DNA of 64,000 nucleotides from Yersinia similis (GTDB taxonomy: Bacteria; Pseudomonadota; Gammaproteobacteria; Enterobacterales; Enterobacteriaceae): the NCBI RefSeq assembly GCF_001053095.1, contig NZ_CGBP01000002.1, forward strand, positions 248,001-312,000, read 5' to 3'. This document shows positions 38,367 through 47,191 of the stretch, one piece after another. The first letter of the stretch is position 1, and the number at the start of each line of letters is the position of its first letter. A model generated the notes under the pieces. It ran no database searches. It saw only the letters and a program-made list of their open reading frames with translations, and was not told the origin of the DNA. The position numbers and the translations under genes are program-made.

Positions 38367-38921
38367 TTAACGGACTGGGCAGTCTGATTTGTTAAAGGTG
38401 GCGGTCAATGTCTTTGTTGGAAACTGGTAAATATAGTTAGCTGAGCCTTGATGTTTATCGATAAGAATGTTGCTACAAAGCGCATGGGTAAAACTTTCTT
38501 TTGCAATGGTTTTAACATGGACTACTGTTTCGTAATCAGGTGTCATATCATTGATTTTATAAACATAATTTACACTTTTATCTTGAATGAACATATCAGT
38601 AATCACTGTATTGTCATCCAAACGCTTAGGAATGCCGAGTTTGATTTTTTCTTCAATAAATGCTGGTACGGCTTTTTCCCAGATTGAAGCATTATCTGAT
38701 TTATCTGTTAGCGCGCGACCCAGATCTTTATAAAGGACAGCAAAAATAGTGGCAACAATGAGAATAATGGCCCTTGTGCCCCATTTTTTAATAAAATCCA
38801 TAAAGCCATTTTCTGTTGTTGCAATGGGTTTTGCCAGGCTTAGTTGACTGACTTGGGTTCCGCAGGATGAACAATACTTGCTATGGGGCTCAATTGATGC
38901 GCTGCATTTCATACAATACAT
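38367..38921 (-). CDS. Zinc-ribbon membrane protein co-transcribed with the repressor
   Basis: 184 aa. N-terminal double zinc ribbon (MYCMKCSASIEPHSKYCSSC), one membrane segment (RAIILIVATIFAVLYKDLG, about 50-68), then an outside domain of about 110 residues with two Cys. ATG 38921, after TAAGGAAAAAAC, lies just beyond the repressor stop. A gene in this place is expressed in the lysogen, like lambda rexAB, so lysogenic conversion or superinfection exclusion is plausible; no direct evidence. Confidence 0.7.
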   Translation of the reverse strand: MYCMKCSASIEPHSKYCSSCGTQVSQLSLAKPIATTENGFMDFIKKWGTRAIILIVATIFAVLYKDLGRALTDKSDNASIWEKAVPAFIEEKIKLGIPKRLDDNTVITDMFIQDKSVNYVYKINDMTPDYETVVHVKTIAKESFTHALCSNILIDKHQGSANYIYQFPTKTLTATFNKSDCPVR

Positions 38922-38931
38922 TGTTTTTTCC

Positions 38932-39618
38932 TTATAAATTTTCCCATTTAGCCTCAACAACAACACCGATAATTCGGCAGTTACCATTGATTTCTATCAT
39001 TGGGTACTGGGGGTTCAGAGGCTTGAGATATTTATTGCCAGCATCTTCAATGTAGCGTTTGAATGTCGCCTCATTACCATCGGTTAGTTTGGCGATAACT
39101 AATTTACCTGAGGTGGGTTCAACATCTGGGTTGACTAATATAGACATACCTTCAGGAATGGTTAAGCCCACAGGAGAGGTCATTGAATCCCCTTTAACAT
39201 CAAGCCAAAAGGCATTATGTCCAGCATACTTAGTGGTGGTTACCCACTCGTCTATTTCATCAAGACTATAAGGCTCAATGGCTTCTGACCAATTTCCCGC
39301 GCTAACCCAACTGATTTTGGGATACTCATAGGATTGTAATGGGTGCGAGTCTTTATTTTCTTTTACATTCGCATCCCAATTAGCGCTGGATGTGGATTGT
39401 AATTCAGGATTTCCCTTTCCCGTCTGAAGCCATTCTGGATTGCATAAAAGAGCACGGGCAATATTAAAGAGCGTATTGCCATTAAAGTTTTTTGTCAGCC
39501 CTAACTCAGCTTTACTTATAGCTACTCTAGACACGCCTGATTTCCTTGCCAACTCTTCCTGACTAAGATTCAACGCTGACCTTCTTTCGCTGACCCTTTC
39601 AGCTAAAGTACTTGCCAT
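38932..39618 (-). CDS. CI-type phage repressor
   Basis: 228 aa. Helix-turn-helix at about 20-45 (LSQEELARKSGVSRVAISKA) and a LexA/S24-like C-terminal domain: AKWISW-type cleavage region replaced by PKISWVSAGNWSE, catalytic Ser in VKGDSMTSPVG, Lys in TSGKLVIAKLTDG. ATG 39618 has AGAGGA close by; the frame is open further but crosses the operators. It keeps the prophage silent and should be cleaved after RecA activation. Confidence 0.9.
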   Translation of the reverse strand: MASTLAERVSERRSALNLSQEELARKSGVSRVAISKAELGLTKNFNGNTLFNIARALLCNPEWLQTGKGNPELQSTSSANWDANVKENKDSHPLQSYEYPKISWVSAGNWSEAIEPYSLDEIDEWVTTTKYAGHNAFWLDVKGDSMTSPVGLTIPEGMSILVNPDVEPTSGKLVIAKLTDGNEATFKRYIEDAGNKYLKPLNPQYPMIEINGNCRIIGVVVEAKWENL

Positions 39619-39631
39619 TGATTCCTCTGAA

Positions 39632-39726
39632 TTATATCCAGCTAAAAATTGACACCAAAGTAACACTATCTTTGGAAACTTTGTTTTCGTTATGCTCTTG
39701 CTTGAATCTGATACTTTGGTTACGAT
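39632..39726. promoter_or_regulatory. PR/PRM switch region with three operators
   Basis: Three related palindromes lie between repressor and cro: GACACCAAAGTAAC (39651-39664, inverted), GGAAACTTTGTTTTC (39674-39688) and GATACTTTGGTTACG (39710-39724). PR is TTGCTT (39698-39703), 17 bases, TACGAT (39721-39726), covered by the last operator. A leftward TATAAT at about 39632-39637 with a weak -35 would be PRM. Confidence 0.7.
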
Positions 39727-39742
39727 TAGTGAGGAGGTATCC

Positions 39743-39988
39743 ATGAAACTGTATGATATTTTGAAAACTGAAATTGGAAGCAATGCGGAAATTGGCCGCC
39801 GATTTCCTGCAAAAGGTAAGTCACGAACCGGGCAGGCAGTGGGTAAGTGGCGATCTCAAGGAGTGCCCGAAGATATTGCTCTGTTGTGTCATTTATCTTC
39901 TAACATCCCATACATCTACAACCCGGCCGACTATGGCCGCAACCCGGAAAATCTTAGCCTGGTTCTGACCAAACCAGCTCATCAGTAA
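39743..39988 (+). CDS. Cro-like repressor (YdaS/Cro type)
   Basis: 81 aa, first rightward gene after PR, ATG 39743 after GAGGAGG. IGSNAEIGRRFPAKGKSRTG and QAVGKWRSQGVPEDIALLCH form the small helix-turn-helix of Cro/YdaS proteins. Expected to turn off the repressor promoter during lytic growth. Confidence 0.75.
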   Translation: MKLYDILKTEIGSNAEIGRRFPAKGKSRTGQAVGKWRSQGVPEDIALLCHLSSNIPYIYNPADYGRNPENLSLVLTKPAHQ

Positions 39989-39991
39989 AGA

Positions 39992-40005
39992 TAGAGGACT
40001 GACCA
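39992..40005 (+). repeat. Leader repeat copy (120-aa gene)
   Basis: TAGAGGACTGACCA directly before ATG 40006. Confidence 0.7.
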
Positions 40006-40368
40006 ATGACCACAATTTATCAACCTGCCGCTATAACGGCAGGGGCTGCGATAGCATCTGACGTTCGGCGGGAGTTGCTATCCCGCAAAAAGGTGGGAAA
40101 GAACGGTTTACCGTTCCATACCGTGCGCGAAGATCAGATTAAGACCCGATGGACAGAAAGCGAGGCAGTAGCCATAAAAAGCACCGCCAACGCGTTGGAA
40201 TCCAACCCCGCAGTAGAAACCAATGTAGCCGCCATTCGTGGATTTTTGGCGATGTTTGCCGAAGCTCCCGACATGCTGGTTCATGTTCATGCCGAATTAA
40301 AACTCGCCGGACTGCCGGTACCTGAATGGCTGCCTGAGCTTCCCATCAGACAGGAGAAATCCCAATGA
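40006..40368 (+). CDS. Hypothetical early phage protein in cII position
   Basis: 120 aa, no recognised domain; the central KSTANALESNPAVETNVAAI and FLAMFAEAPDMLVHVHAELK are helical. It occupies the place of cII between cro and the replication gene but shows no CII similarity that I can see. Overlaps the next small gene (ATGA). Confidence 0.6.
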   Translation: MTTIYQPAAITAGAAIASDVRRELLSRKKVGKNGLPFHTVREDQIKTRWTESEAVAIKSTANALESNPAVETNVAAIRGFLAMFAEAPDMLVHVHAELKLAGLPVPEWLPELPIRQEKSQ

Positions 40369-40544
40369 CTAACATAACGCCTACAACCACACAATCGGTA
40401 GAACTCATTGCCAATGTTGTGGGTAAAAAACTGGCTATTGACGGGCAGGAGGCCCGCCGTATGGCTATCACAGGGGCTTTGTCTGGGGTGACTCAGGCGT
40501 TTTATTCCCGTCAACATAGTCCCTCTGATACTAAGCAGCCGTAG
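40365..40544 (+). CDS. Small hypothetical phage protein, 59 aa
   Basis: Reads MTNITPTTTQSVELIANVVG, then KKLAIDGQEARRMAITGALS. ATG overlaps the preceding stop and CAGGAG lies upstream, so it is likely translated. The stop is eight bases before the replication gene. Unknown function. Confidence 0.55.
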   Translation: MTNITPTTTQSVELIANVVGKKLAIDGQEARRMAITGALSGVTQAFYSRQHSPSDTKQP

Positions 40545-40552
40545 GGGGATCT

Positions 40553-41398
40553 ATGAGCTTGTTATTTAAATATCGGCCACTGGTGATCAATCCAGAGTTA
40601 GCGGCCCGTATCGGTCTGAATGAAGCCATTATTTTGCAGCAGATCAATTATTGGCTAACAGAAACTAACTCAGGCATTGAACAGGAAGGCCTTCAGTGGG
40701 TTTACAACACACATAAAGAGTGGGTAAAGCAGTTCCCGTTTTGGTCCATTGATACAGTAAAACGCACACTTTTGTCATTGGAAAAATCGGGATGCGTCCG
40801 TGTTGAGCAGTTAGCAAAAGCGCAACGTGACATGACGAATTATTACACGATTCACTATGAGTGTGACGCACTAAACAGTGACAGCAAATTGCCACAGTCC
40901 AAGGGGGCAGATTGCCCTGATGGAGATGGCAACTTGCCCCCATCCATTGGTGCAGATTGCCCCCATCAGAAGGGGGCAGATTGCCCTGATGTTCATACAG
41001 AGATTACAGAGACTACAACAGAGACTACTTCAGAGAAGCGCACACGTAAGGCGGTTAAAAGTTCGGTGTTTGATTTTTCATCTTTCCCAATGACGGTGAG
41101 CCCTGAAATTTGGGAGGACTACCTAACACACCGAAAAGCAAAACGAGCGCCGATGACGCAGACCGTGGTGAACATGCTGGGTAAGGAGTTGAACAAAGCG
41201 GCTGGGGCTGGGTGGTCGGTGGATGATTCGTTAGCGGAAGCTATGGCTGCCGGTTGGCAAGGGTTCAAATTTGAATGGTTACAGAATCGGAGTCGGCCAC
41301 AGAGTCAGTACGCGGGTAACACCGGCCTGAGTCGTCAGGAAGCACTGGAGGCCCGCAATGCACAGGTTGCTGACGATTTTGTCAGGAGTGGGGGGTGA
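40553..41398 (+). CDS. Phage replication initiator, O-like
   Basis: 281 aa. Winged-helix N-terminal domain (LNEAIILQQINYWLTETNSG, WSIDTVKRTLLSLEKSGCVR), a middle low-complexity part with repeated GADCP units (about 119-147), and a C-terminal primosome-like domain (FPMTVSPEIWEDYLTHRKAK, GWQGFKFEWLQN). The repeated DNA inside the gene looks like the iterons of a lambda-type origin. GGGGG precedes the ATG. Confidence 0.8.
   Translation: MSLLFKYRPLVINPELAARIGLNEAIILQQINYWLTETNSGIEQEGLQWVYNTHKEWVKQFPFWSIDTVKRTLLSLEKSGCVRVEQLAKAQRDMTNYYTIHYECDALNSDSKLPQSKGADCPDGDGNLPPSIGADCPHQKGADCPDVHTEITETTTETTSEKRTRKAVKSSVFDFSSFPMTVSPEIWEDYLTHRKAKRAPMTQTVVNMLGKELNKAAGAGWSVDDSLAEAMAAGWQGFKFEWLQNRSRPQSQYAGNTGLSRQEALEARNAQVADDFVRSGG
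40881..40991 (+). repeat. Iterons within the O-like gene, candidate replication origin
   Basis: Four clear repeats related to GGGGGCAGATTGCCCTGATG: 40903-40922, GGCAACTTGCCCCCATCC (40928-40945), GTGCAGATTGCCCCCATC (40950-40967) and 40972-40991 (same as the first). A weaker fifth, CAGCAAATTGCCACAG, begins at 40882. Lambda has its ori iterons in the same part of O. The following 50 bp are richer in A and T. Confidence 0.6.
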
Positions 41399-41401
41399 TC
41401 C

Positions 41402-42178
41402 ATGCGGGAAGCAGAGACTGAAAAACGAGAATTTGCTGAGATCATGAAAGCTATTTTGGCGATCTACGGCAAAGACGGATCCAAGGCTGTACTAAAAATT
41501 TATTGGAATGCTTTACTGCCATACGACATTGAAACTGTGCGTCAAGCGTTCAGCAACTGGGTGATAGATCCAGAACAAGGCCGGTTTTCACCTAAGCCCG
41601 CCGATATTATCCGCAATATCCAAAATATTGACGGTAAACCAGATTGGCTCTCAGCGAATGAGGCGTGGGCATTGGCATTACCCGCGCAAGATGAAGCTAA
41701 CACCGTGGTTTGGACGAATGAAATTGCCCAGGCATGGAGTATTGCCCAGCCAATCATGCAGGAGGGCGACAAAATTGGCGCACGTATGGCTTTTATCGCT
41801 GCTTATGAACGATTGGCTAAGGCAGCGCAAGGGACAGGCCGATCACCGTCATGGTCAGTGTCTGAAGGATGGGACAAAGAGACAGTAAAACGTACCGTTG
41901 AGCAGGCCGTAACAACAGGATTGCTTCCCAGACCTAAAGCCGAAAAGTATCAGTTGTTGTTGCCAGAAAAGGGGAAGGCTGGGAATGAAGTACCCACAAA
42001 AATACGACAATTTTTAGACGAACTGAAGGGGAGAATTAAGCAGGATCAGGAGGCGCGAGAAAGCACATGGCGTGATGAAAGTATTAGGCTACAAGCGTCT
42101 CTGGAACACAAATACCAAGAGTCATTGCAGCAGACCGCCGACCACGGTTTGCAAAATAATAAAATTACCGAGGACTGA
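41402..42178 (+). CDS. Putative phage helicase loader, P-like
   Basis: 258 aa. The N-terminal EIMKAILAIYGKDGSKAVLK, WNALLPYDIETVRQAFSNWV and FSPKPADIIRNIQ fit phage loader proteins (P/G39P type) in which a short helical domain recognises replicative helicase; the C-terminus is charged and coiled. Position straight after O supports it. Assignment rests on pattern and location. Confidence 0.6.
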   Translation: MREAETEKREFAEIMKAILAIYGKDGSKAVLKIYWNALLPYDIETVRQAFSNWVIDPEQGRFSPKPADIIRNIQNIDGKPDWLSANEAWALALPAQDEANTVVWTNEIAQAWSIAQPIMQEGDKIGARMAFIAAYERLAKAAQGTGRSPSWSVSEGWDKETVKRTVEQAVTTGLLPRPKAEKYQLLLPEKGKAGNEVPTKIRQFLDELKGRIKQDQEARESTWRDESIRLQASLEHKYQESLQQTADHGLQNNKITED

Positions 42179-42181
42179 CCA
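42168..42181 (+). repeat. Leader repeat copy (rdgC-like gene)
   Basis: CCGAGGACTGACCA directly before ATG 42182; it overlaps the stop of the P-like gene. Confidence 0.7.
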
Positions 42182-43318
42182 ATGAGCATTAATTTTAAGA
42201 ATGTATTGATTTACAAATTATCTCGCGATGTTTCTTTCGCTGATTTGGAAGAGCAAATGGCGCAGTTCGCATTCACACCGTGCGGCAGTCAGGATATGGC
42301 GAAAACCGGTTGGATATCGCCAATGGGTAACGAAAGCGCAACGCTTGCGCATGTGGCTAACAAGCAAATCCTTATCACATTGCAGTGTGAAAAAAAGGAT
42401 TTACCCGCCCCGGTTATCGCCCGTGAGCTGGCGAGTAAAGTTGAGCGTTTGGAGCAAGAGCAACACCGTAAACTGAAAAAAACAGAAAAAGAGTCGCTGA
42501 AAGATGAAGTTATCCAGACTCTGCTGCCACGGGCCTTTAGCAAATACTCGACAACATCCCTCTGGATTAACGCAGGGGCCGGGTTAATTATCATTGATGC
42601 TGCCAGCGCGCGGAAAGCTGAAAATGCATTGGCATTGTTGCGCAAAACTATGGGTTCTCTGCCAGTTGTCCCTCTGACACTTAATACCCCGATTGAACTG
42701 ACGTTAACCGAGTGGTTGCGCTCTGGCGCTGCGCCTGCGGGATTCATCTTACAGGAAGAAGCCGAGCTTAAAGCCGTTTTGGAGCAGGGCGGCATTCTGC
42801 GCAGTAAACATCAGGATTTAGTCAGTGACGAGATCCGTGGGCATATCGCCGCCGGTAAGCTGGTGACCAAGTTGGCATTGGAGTGGCAGGGGCGCATTAG
42901 CTTTATGCTGTCCGACGATGGCAGCCTGAAGAGAGTGAAATACAGCACCACGCTGCTGGAGCGGAACGACGATATCGACCGCGAGGATTACGCGCAGCGT
43001 TTTGATGCCGATTTTATTTTGATGGCGGGTGAACTGGCCGCACTGATTGCCCATCTAGTGGATGCGCTGGGCGGCGAGGCAACCAGCAGTTCATGGGTGG
43101 ATTTGGATGGAGTAGAACGGGACGATGATGATCGCTATCCAGAAGCAGTGAACTTCACCAAGGCGAAAGGAAAAGCCTCAATTTCGGGGCTACAGCGTGA
43201 ACTCCGTATTGGCTATAACCGTGCCGCATGGCTGATTGAAAGAATGCAGGCTGAAGGCATTGTGTCCCAACCCGCACCAGACGGGACCCGCAAAGTGCTT
43301 GCTGGGGAGGGCGCGTAA
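42182..43318 (+). CDS. RdgC fused to an FtsK-gamma winged helix
   Basis: 378 aa in two parts. Residues 1-303 are RdgC, the ring-shaped DNA-binding protein that restrains RecA, nearly line-for-line with E. coli ([56 protein letters not shown]). Residues about 318-375 ([44 protein letters not shown]) match the gamma domain of FtsK, which reads KOPS octamers and activates XerD. No FtsK motor is present. The combination in one early phage protein is unusual; perhaps it aims RdgC at KOPS-like sites. The start has the common leader. Confidence 0.85.
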   Translation: MSINFKNVLIYKLSRDVSFADLEEQMAQFAFTPCGSQDMAKTGWISPMGNESATLAHVANKQILITLQCEKKDLPAPVIARELASKVERLEQEQHRKLKKTEKESLKDEVIQTLLPRAFSKYSTTSLWINAGAGLIIIDAASARKAENALALLRKTMGSLPVVPLTLNTPIELTLTEWLRSGAAPAGFILQEEAELKAVLEQGGILRSKHQDLVSDEIRGHIAAGKLVTKLALEWQGRISFMLSDDGSLKRVKYSTTLLERNDDIDREDYAQRFDADFILMAGELAALIAHLVDALGGEATSSSWVDLDGVERDDDDRYPEAVNFTKAKGKASISGLQRELRIGYNRAAWLIERMQAEGIVSQPAPDGTRKVLAGEGA

Positions 43319-43665
43319 TGGTGATCAAACCACACGTACCCAATGCCGAAAGGGTTGGTATCAATAACGCAGTAAGATCCATGCAATTAGCTGGCCGTAT
43401 AAGTGATGCAAACAGCCAGTTAAACCGCGTGATCACCGCCGCAAGTGGTGCTGATTGGCGGACACTGCGCGAACTCGAAAAGTTGATGTCTCAGATGTTC
43501 CCCGGTGAAGGTGATACCCAGGCCGCTATAAGTGCTCGTCTGCGTGAAATTAATCCTGTCCGCCATGGGTTGGTTAAACAGGTCAAAATTGTCCGTAACG
43601 ATGATAGCGGCAAGCGGGTTTGGTTTTATCGTCTGGTTCCTACCACGCAAGGAGGCATGCAATGA
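43318..43665 (+). CDS. Hypothetical phage protein, 115 aa
   Basis: Basic protein; SGADWRTLRELEKLMSQMF and DTQAAISARLREINP look like a winged helix ending in VWFYRLV, so DNA binding is possible. Overlaps rdgC-like by 1 base and the methyltransferase by ATGA. Confidence 0.6.
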   Translation: MVIKPHVPNAERVGINNAVRSMQLAGRISDANSQLNRVITAASGADWRTLRELEKLMSQMFPGEGDTQAAISARLREINPVRHGLVKQVKIVRNDDSGKRVWFYRLVPTTQGGMQ

Positions 43666-44588
43666 GTTACCAGATTTTTATCGGTGATTGCATAGACTCA
43701 ATGCGCAAAATGCCAGACCAGTCCGTTCATAGCTGCATTACCAGCCCGCCATATTATGGGCTACGTGATTATGGTGTTGAAGGGCAGATTGGTTTAGAGG
43801 AAAGCCCTGCGGCGTTTATTCAACGGCTTGTCGCGGTGTTTCGTGAGGTTCGCCGCGTTCTTCGTGATGATGGCACTTTATGGGTAAACATGGGGGATAG
43901 TTGGGACAAAGGGAAGCAATTGAATGGTATGCCATGGCGTTTTGCCTTTGCGTTACAAAATGACGGTTGGATCCTTCGCCAAGACATTATCTGGCACAAA
44001 TCCAATCCTATGCCAGAAAGCGTGCGTGACCGCTGTACCAAAGCCCACGAATATATATTTTTGCTGAGTAAGTCGAAAAGCTATTACTTCGATCATGAGG
44101 CAATTAGAGAACCATCTGTCTACAGCGGTAAAAATACCGGCGTCGGCTTTGGGCATGGCATGGATAAGAGTGACAGAAATCGCGGCAGGATATCTGCCCG
44201 CGATAACTTCAAGCGGGAAGACAGTAAGCGAGCGGTAGTTATACCTGGGCAAAATGTGGGTACCCATCGTGCTGATCGTAAAGATACTGTCTCTGATGGT
44301 ATGCGGGCAAAGCGCAACGTTTGGACTGTGGCCACTCGTGGTTACAAAGAAGCTCATTTCGCTACTTTCCCGCCAGCACTAATTGAACCTTGTGTTTTGG
44401 CTGGTTGTCCGACTGGTGGCGTGATTTTGGACCCATTCGGTGGTAGTGGCACGACTGCTGGCGTCGCTATCGGCAGTGGTCGTAAAGCTATTCTTTGCGA
44501 ATTGAACCCAGCATACGCTGAACTGGTTCCAGCTCGTATCGAAAGTATTTTATCTGCGTATCCAATTAATAAGGGGTGTGCAGCATGA
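43662..44588 (+). CDS. DNA (N4/N6) methyltransferase, beta class
   Basis: 308 aa. Catalytic motif IV TSPPYYGLRDYG is near residue 28 and the AdoMet motif I, LDPFGGSGTTAG, near 270: the order of beta-class cytosine-N4/adenine-N6 enzymes. The target-recognition part lies between (HEYIFLLSKSKSYYFDHEAI). ATG 43662 has AGGAGG; no endonuclease gene accompanies it, so it is an orphan enzyme, likely protecting phage DNA from host restriction. Confidence 0.88.
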   Translation: MSYQIFIGDCIDSMRKMPDQSVHSCITSPPYYGLRDYGVEGQIGLEESPAAFIQRLVAVFREVRRVLRDDGTLWVNMGDSWDKGKQLNGMPWRFAFALQNDGWILRQDIIWHKSNPMPESVRDRCTKAHEYIFLLSKSKSYYFDHEAIREPSVYSGKNTGVGFGHGMDKSDRNRGRISARDNFKREDSKRAVVIPGQNVGTHRADRKDTVSDGMRAKRNVWTVATRGYKEAHFATFPPALIEPCVLAGCPTGGVILDPFGGSGTTAGVAIGSGRKAILCELNPAYAELVPARIESILSAYPINKGCAA

Positions 44589-45460
44589 TTGATTTCTCCA
44601 ATACCCAATATGTTCATGATCTGGCCGCTCTCAAGTCCGCCCCAACACATAAGTTGAAATTAATTGGCGACCAGTGGCGCACGCCAGATGCTCTGTTTTG
44701 GGGTATCAATGCGATGTTTGGCCCGTTAGTTCTGGATCTGTTCAGTGATTGCGAGAATGCGAAAACACCCGCTTATTACACTGCGGAAGATAACTCGCTC
44801 ACTCAAGACTGGGCTACGAAACTGACCGAGTTGAATGGCGCTGCATTTGCTAACCCTCCCTACAGCACGGCGAAAAAGCATGAAGGGCAATATATCACTG
44901 GCATGCGGCACATCATGGCTTATACCTCCGAAATGCGGCAGCGCGGCGGTCGCTATGTCTATTTGACCAAAGCGGCAACGTCAGAGGTGTGGTGGCCTGA
45001 AGAAGCAGACCATATTGCATTCATTCGCGGCAGAATTGGCTTTGAAGTACCGGCTTGGTTCCGTCCCGAAGATAACACTCAAGTTGCCTGCAATGCGGGT
45101 TTTGGTGCGGCTATTGCCATTTTCGATAAGGAATGGCGTGGCCCTGCGATTAGCTATATCACCCGTGAGCAATTACTTGCCACTGGTGAGGCATTTTTAG
45201 CGCAGATCCGCAGAGAGGCTGAGCGCCTGATACCACAAAACCAGCCGAAAAATATTCCAGTACCGGAAACTGGCAACACCGTCTGGCCGGTCGAAGTAAA
45301 TCTGTATTTCAGCAAAATATCGGGTGCCGCTGAATTACCCGCCGACCTGCAACATAAAATCTTAGGCAATATCAACCGTATGAAATTAGACGGTATTCCG
45401 TCTGATGCCATCATTGCCGCCGCTACAACACTCACCGCCGCTATGGGAGCAACATCATGA
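44585..45460 (+). CDS. dam: Phage DNA N6-adenine methyltransferase
   Basis: 291 aa of the phage Dam (PF05869-type) family: DQWRTPDALFWGINAMFGPL, LVLDLFSDCENAKTPAYYT and catalytic FANPPYS. The C-terminal 80 residues are a helical extension. ATG 44585 overlaps the preceding stop region. Dam-type methylation may guard against host enzymes or alter packaging and expression. Confidence 0.85.
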   Translation: MIDFSNTQYVHDLAALKSAPTHKLKLIGDQWRTPDALFWGINAMFGPLVLDLFSDCENAKTPAYYTAEDNSLTQDWATKLTELNGAAFANPPYSTAKKHEGQYITGMRHIMAYTSEMRQRGGRYVYLTKAATSEVWWPEEADHIAFIRGRIGFEVPAWFRPEDNTQVACNAGFGAAIAIFDKEWRGPAISYITREQLLATGEAFLAQIRREAERLIPQNQPKNIPVPETGNTVWPVEVNLYFSKISGAAELPADLQHKILGNINRMKLDGIPSDAIIAAATTLTAAMGATS

Positions 45461-47191
45461 AAGAGATATTTTGCTGGTGGCGGTGGGGCTTCTACCGGGA
45501 TCGAAATGGCAACCGGGCGCAGTGTTGATATCGCCATCAATCATGATCCGAATGCTATCGCCATGCACACCACCAATCACCCCGATACCCTGCATTATTG
45601 TGAGTCAGTATTCGATATTGACCCCGTGGCCGCGACCGCCGGCAGACCTGTCGGACTTGCATGGTTCAGCCCTGATTGCCGCCATTTCAGTAAGGCGAAG
45701 GGCAGTAAGCCAGTTAAAAAAGAGATCCGTGGTTTAGCGTGGATACTGATTCGTTGGGGGTTAGCGAAAAAGCCTCGAGTAGTGATGCTGGAAAATGTGG
45801 AAGAGTTTAAAACGTGGGGACCGCTACTGACTGCCGAAGATGGCACAGAACACCCCGATCCCGCCCGCGCGGGTGAGACATTCGCCGCATTTGTAGCGAT
45901 GCTGACTACGGGTATTGATGCCGAACATCCAGCGTTACAGGAGTGCTGCGAGGTTTTAGGGATTGATATCAATAGTATAGATGCTAAACGACTGCAGGCT
46001 GGTTTGGGATACGTCGTTGATCACAAAGAACTTCGGGCCAGTGATTATGGTGCGCCAACCATCAGAAAGCGCTTCTTTATGGTAATGCGTTGTGATGGTT
46101 TGCCAGTAGTGTGGCCGGAGCCGACTCACGGCGATCCAAAATTATTGGAAGTTCAGAGCGGACACCGTAAACCGTGGCGCACCGCCGCCGAGTGTATTGA
46201 TTGGTCAATTCCTTGCCCGAGTATTTTCGATCGCAAGAAACCGCTAGCGGAGAACACCCTTAAACGCATTGCGCGGGGCATTCAACGTTTCGTTATGGAT
46301 AACCCCACGCCGTTTATCGTGAAGTGTAACCACACCAGCAGTAAAACTACATATGACTGTTTCCGGGGGCAGCCATTAATTGATCCGTTGCAGGCCATTA
46401 CCAAAACGCCTGGCTTCTCATTGGTCACTCCAATCATAGCCCGTATCGGTCAAACCGGTTTTGGTGGCGATCGTATGGCGTATGCAGCGGGTAACCCACT
46501 GACGACAATCACTAGTAAGGCTGAACACCTTCTTGTCGCCCCGATCATTGCTCGTGAGTTTGGTAATAGTGTGGGGCATGTGGTTGATGATCCAAGCGGT
46601 ACTATTACAGCGGGTGGAGGTGGCAAGTCTCGGCTTGTTTCTGCATTCCTGGCTAAACACTTCGGCGGCAACTATACCGGCTCAGGCGCTGATCTGAATC
46701 AGCCAGCCCACACAGTGACAACGGTTGATCATCATGCGTTGGTGACTTCTAACCTGATAAAGCTGCGCGGCACTTGCAAAGACGGTCAGCAGGTTACCCA
46801 GCCAATGCCAACAATCACTGCCGGTGGTCTGCATATCGGTGAGGTTCGTGCTTTCTTACTCAAGTATTACGGCAATGAGAAAGAGGGTGTTAGCCTGAAT
46901 GGCCCCCTGCACACAGTGACCACCAATGACCGGTTCGGTCTGGTGACGGTCGAGGGCATTGATTATCAGATCGTGGATATCGGTATGCGTATGTTGCAGC
47001 CGCATGAGCTTTACGCCGCGCAGGGTTTCCCGAACTGGTACATCATCGACCGCGATTACACCGGTACTAAATACGCCAAAGATAAGCAGGTAGCCCGCTG
47101 TGGTAATGCGGTGCCACCGCCATTTGCGGAAGCGCTGGTTCGGGCCAATCTGCCAGAAATGTGTGTAGATCGCGATGAGGTGGCGGCATGA
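45457..47191 (+). pseudogene. DNA cytosine-5 methyltransferase with 5' frameshift
   Basis: The expected start ATG 45457 overlaps the dam stop (ATGA) but its frame breaks after five codons. Dropping one T from the TTTT at 45469-45472 gives MKEIFAGGGGASTGIEMATG, the AdoMet motif I of C5 enzymes, and leads directly into the long frame open from ATG 45506. That frame has the catalytic PC-loop in FSPDCRHFS, ENVEEF (motif VI), the QxRxR region and GNAVPPPFAEAL (motif X), and a repeated target-recognition part with four PxxTIT units. From 45506 alone it would lack motif I and be inactive. A +1 ribosomal shift or sequencing error are alternatives. Confidence 0.8.

Noticed and set aside
45506..47191. 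Complete methyltransferase starting at ATG 45506
   Set aside because: The frame lacks motif I, which is present upstream in another frame; treated as a frameshifted gene.
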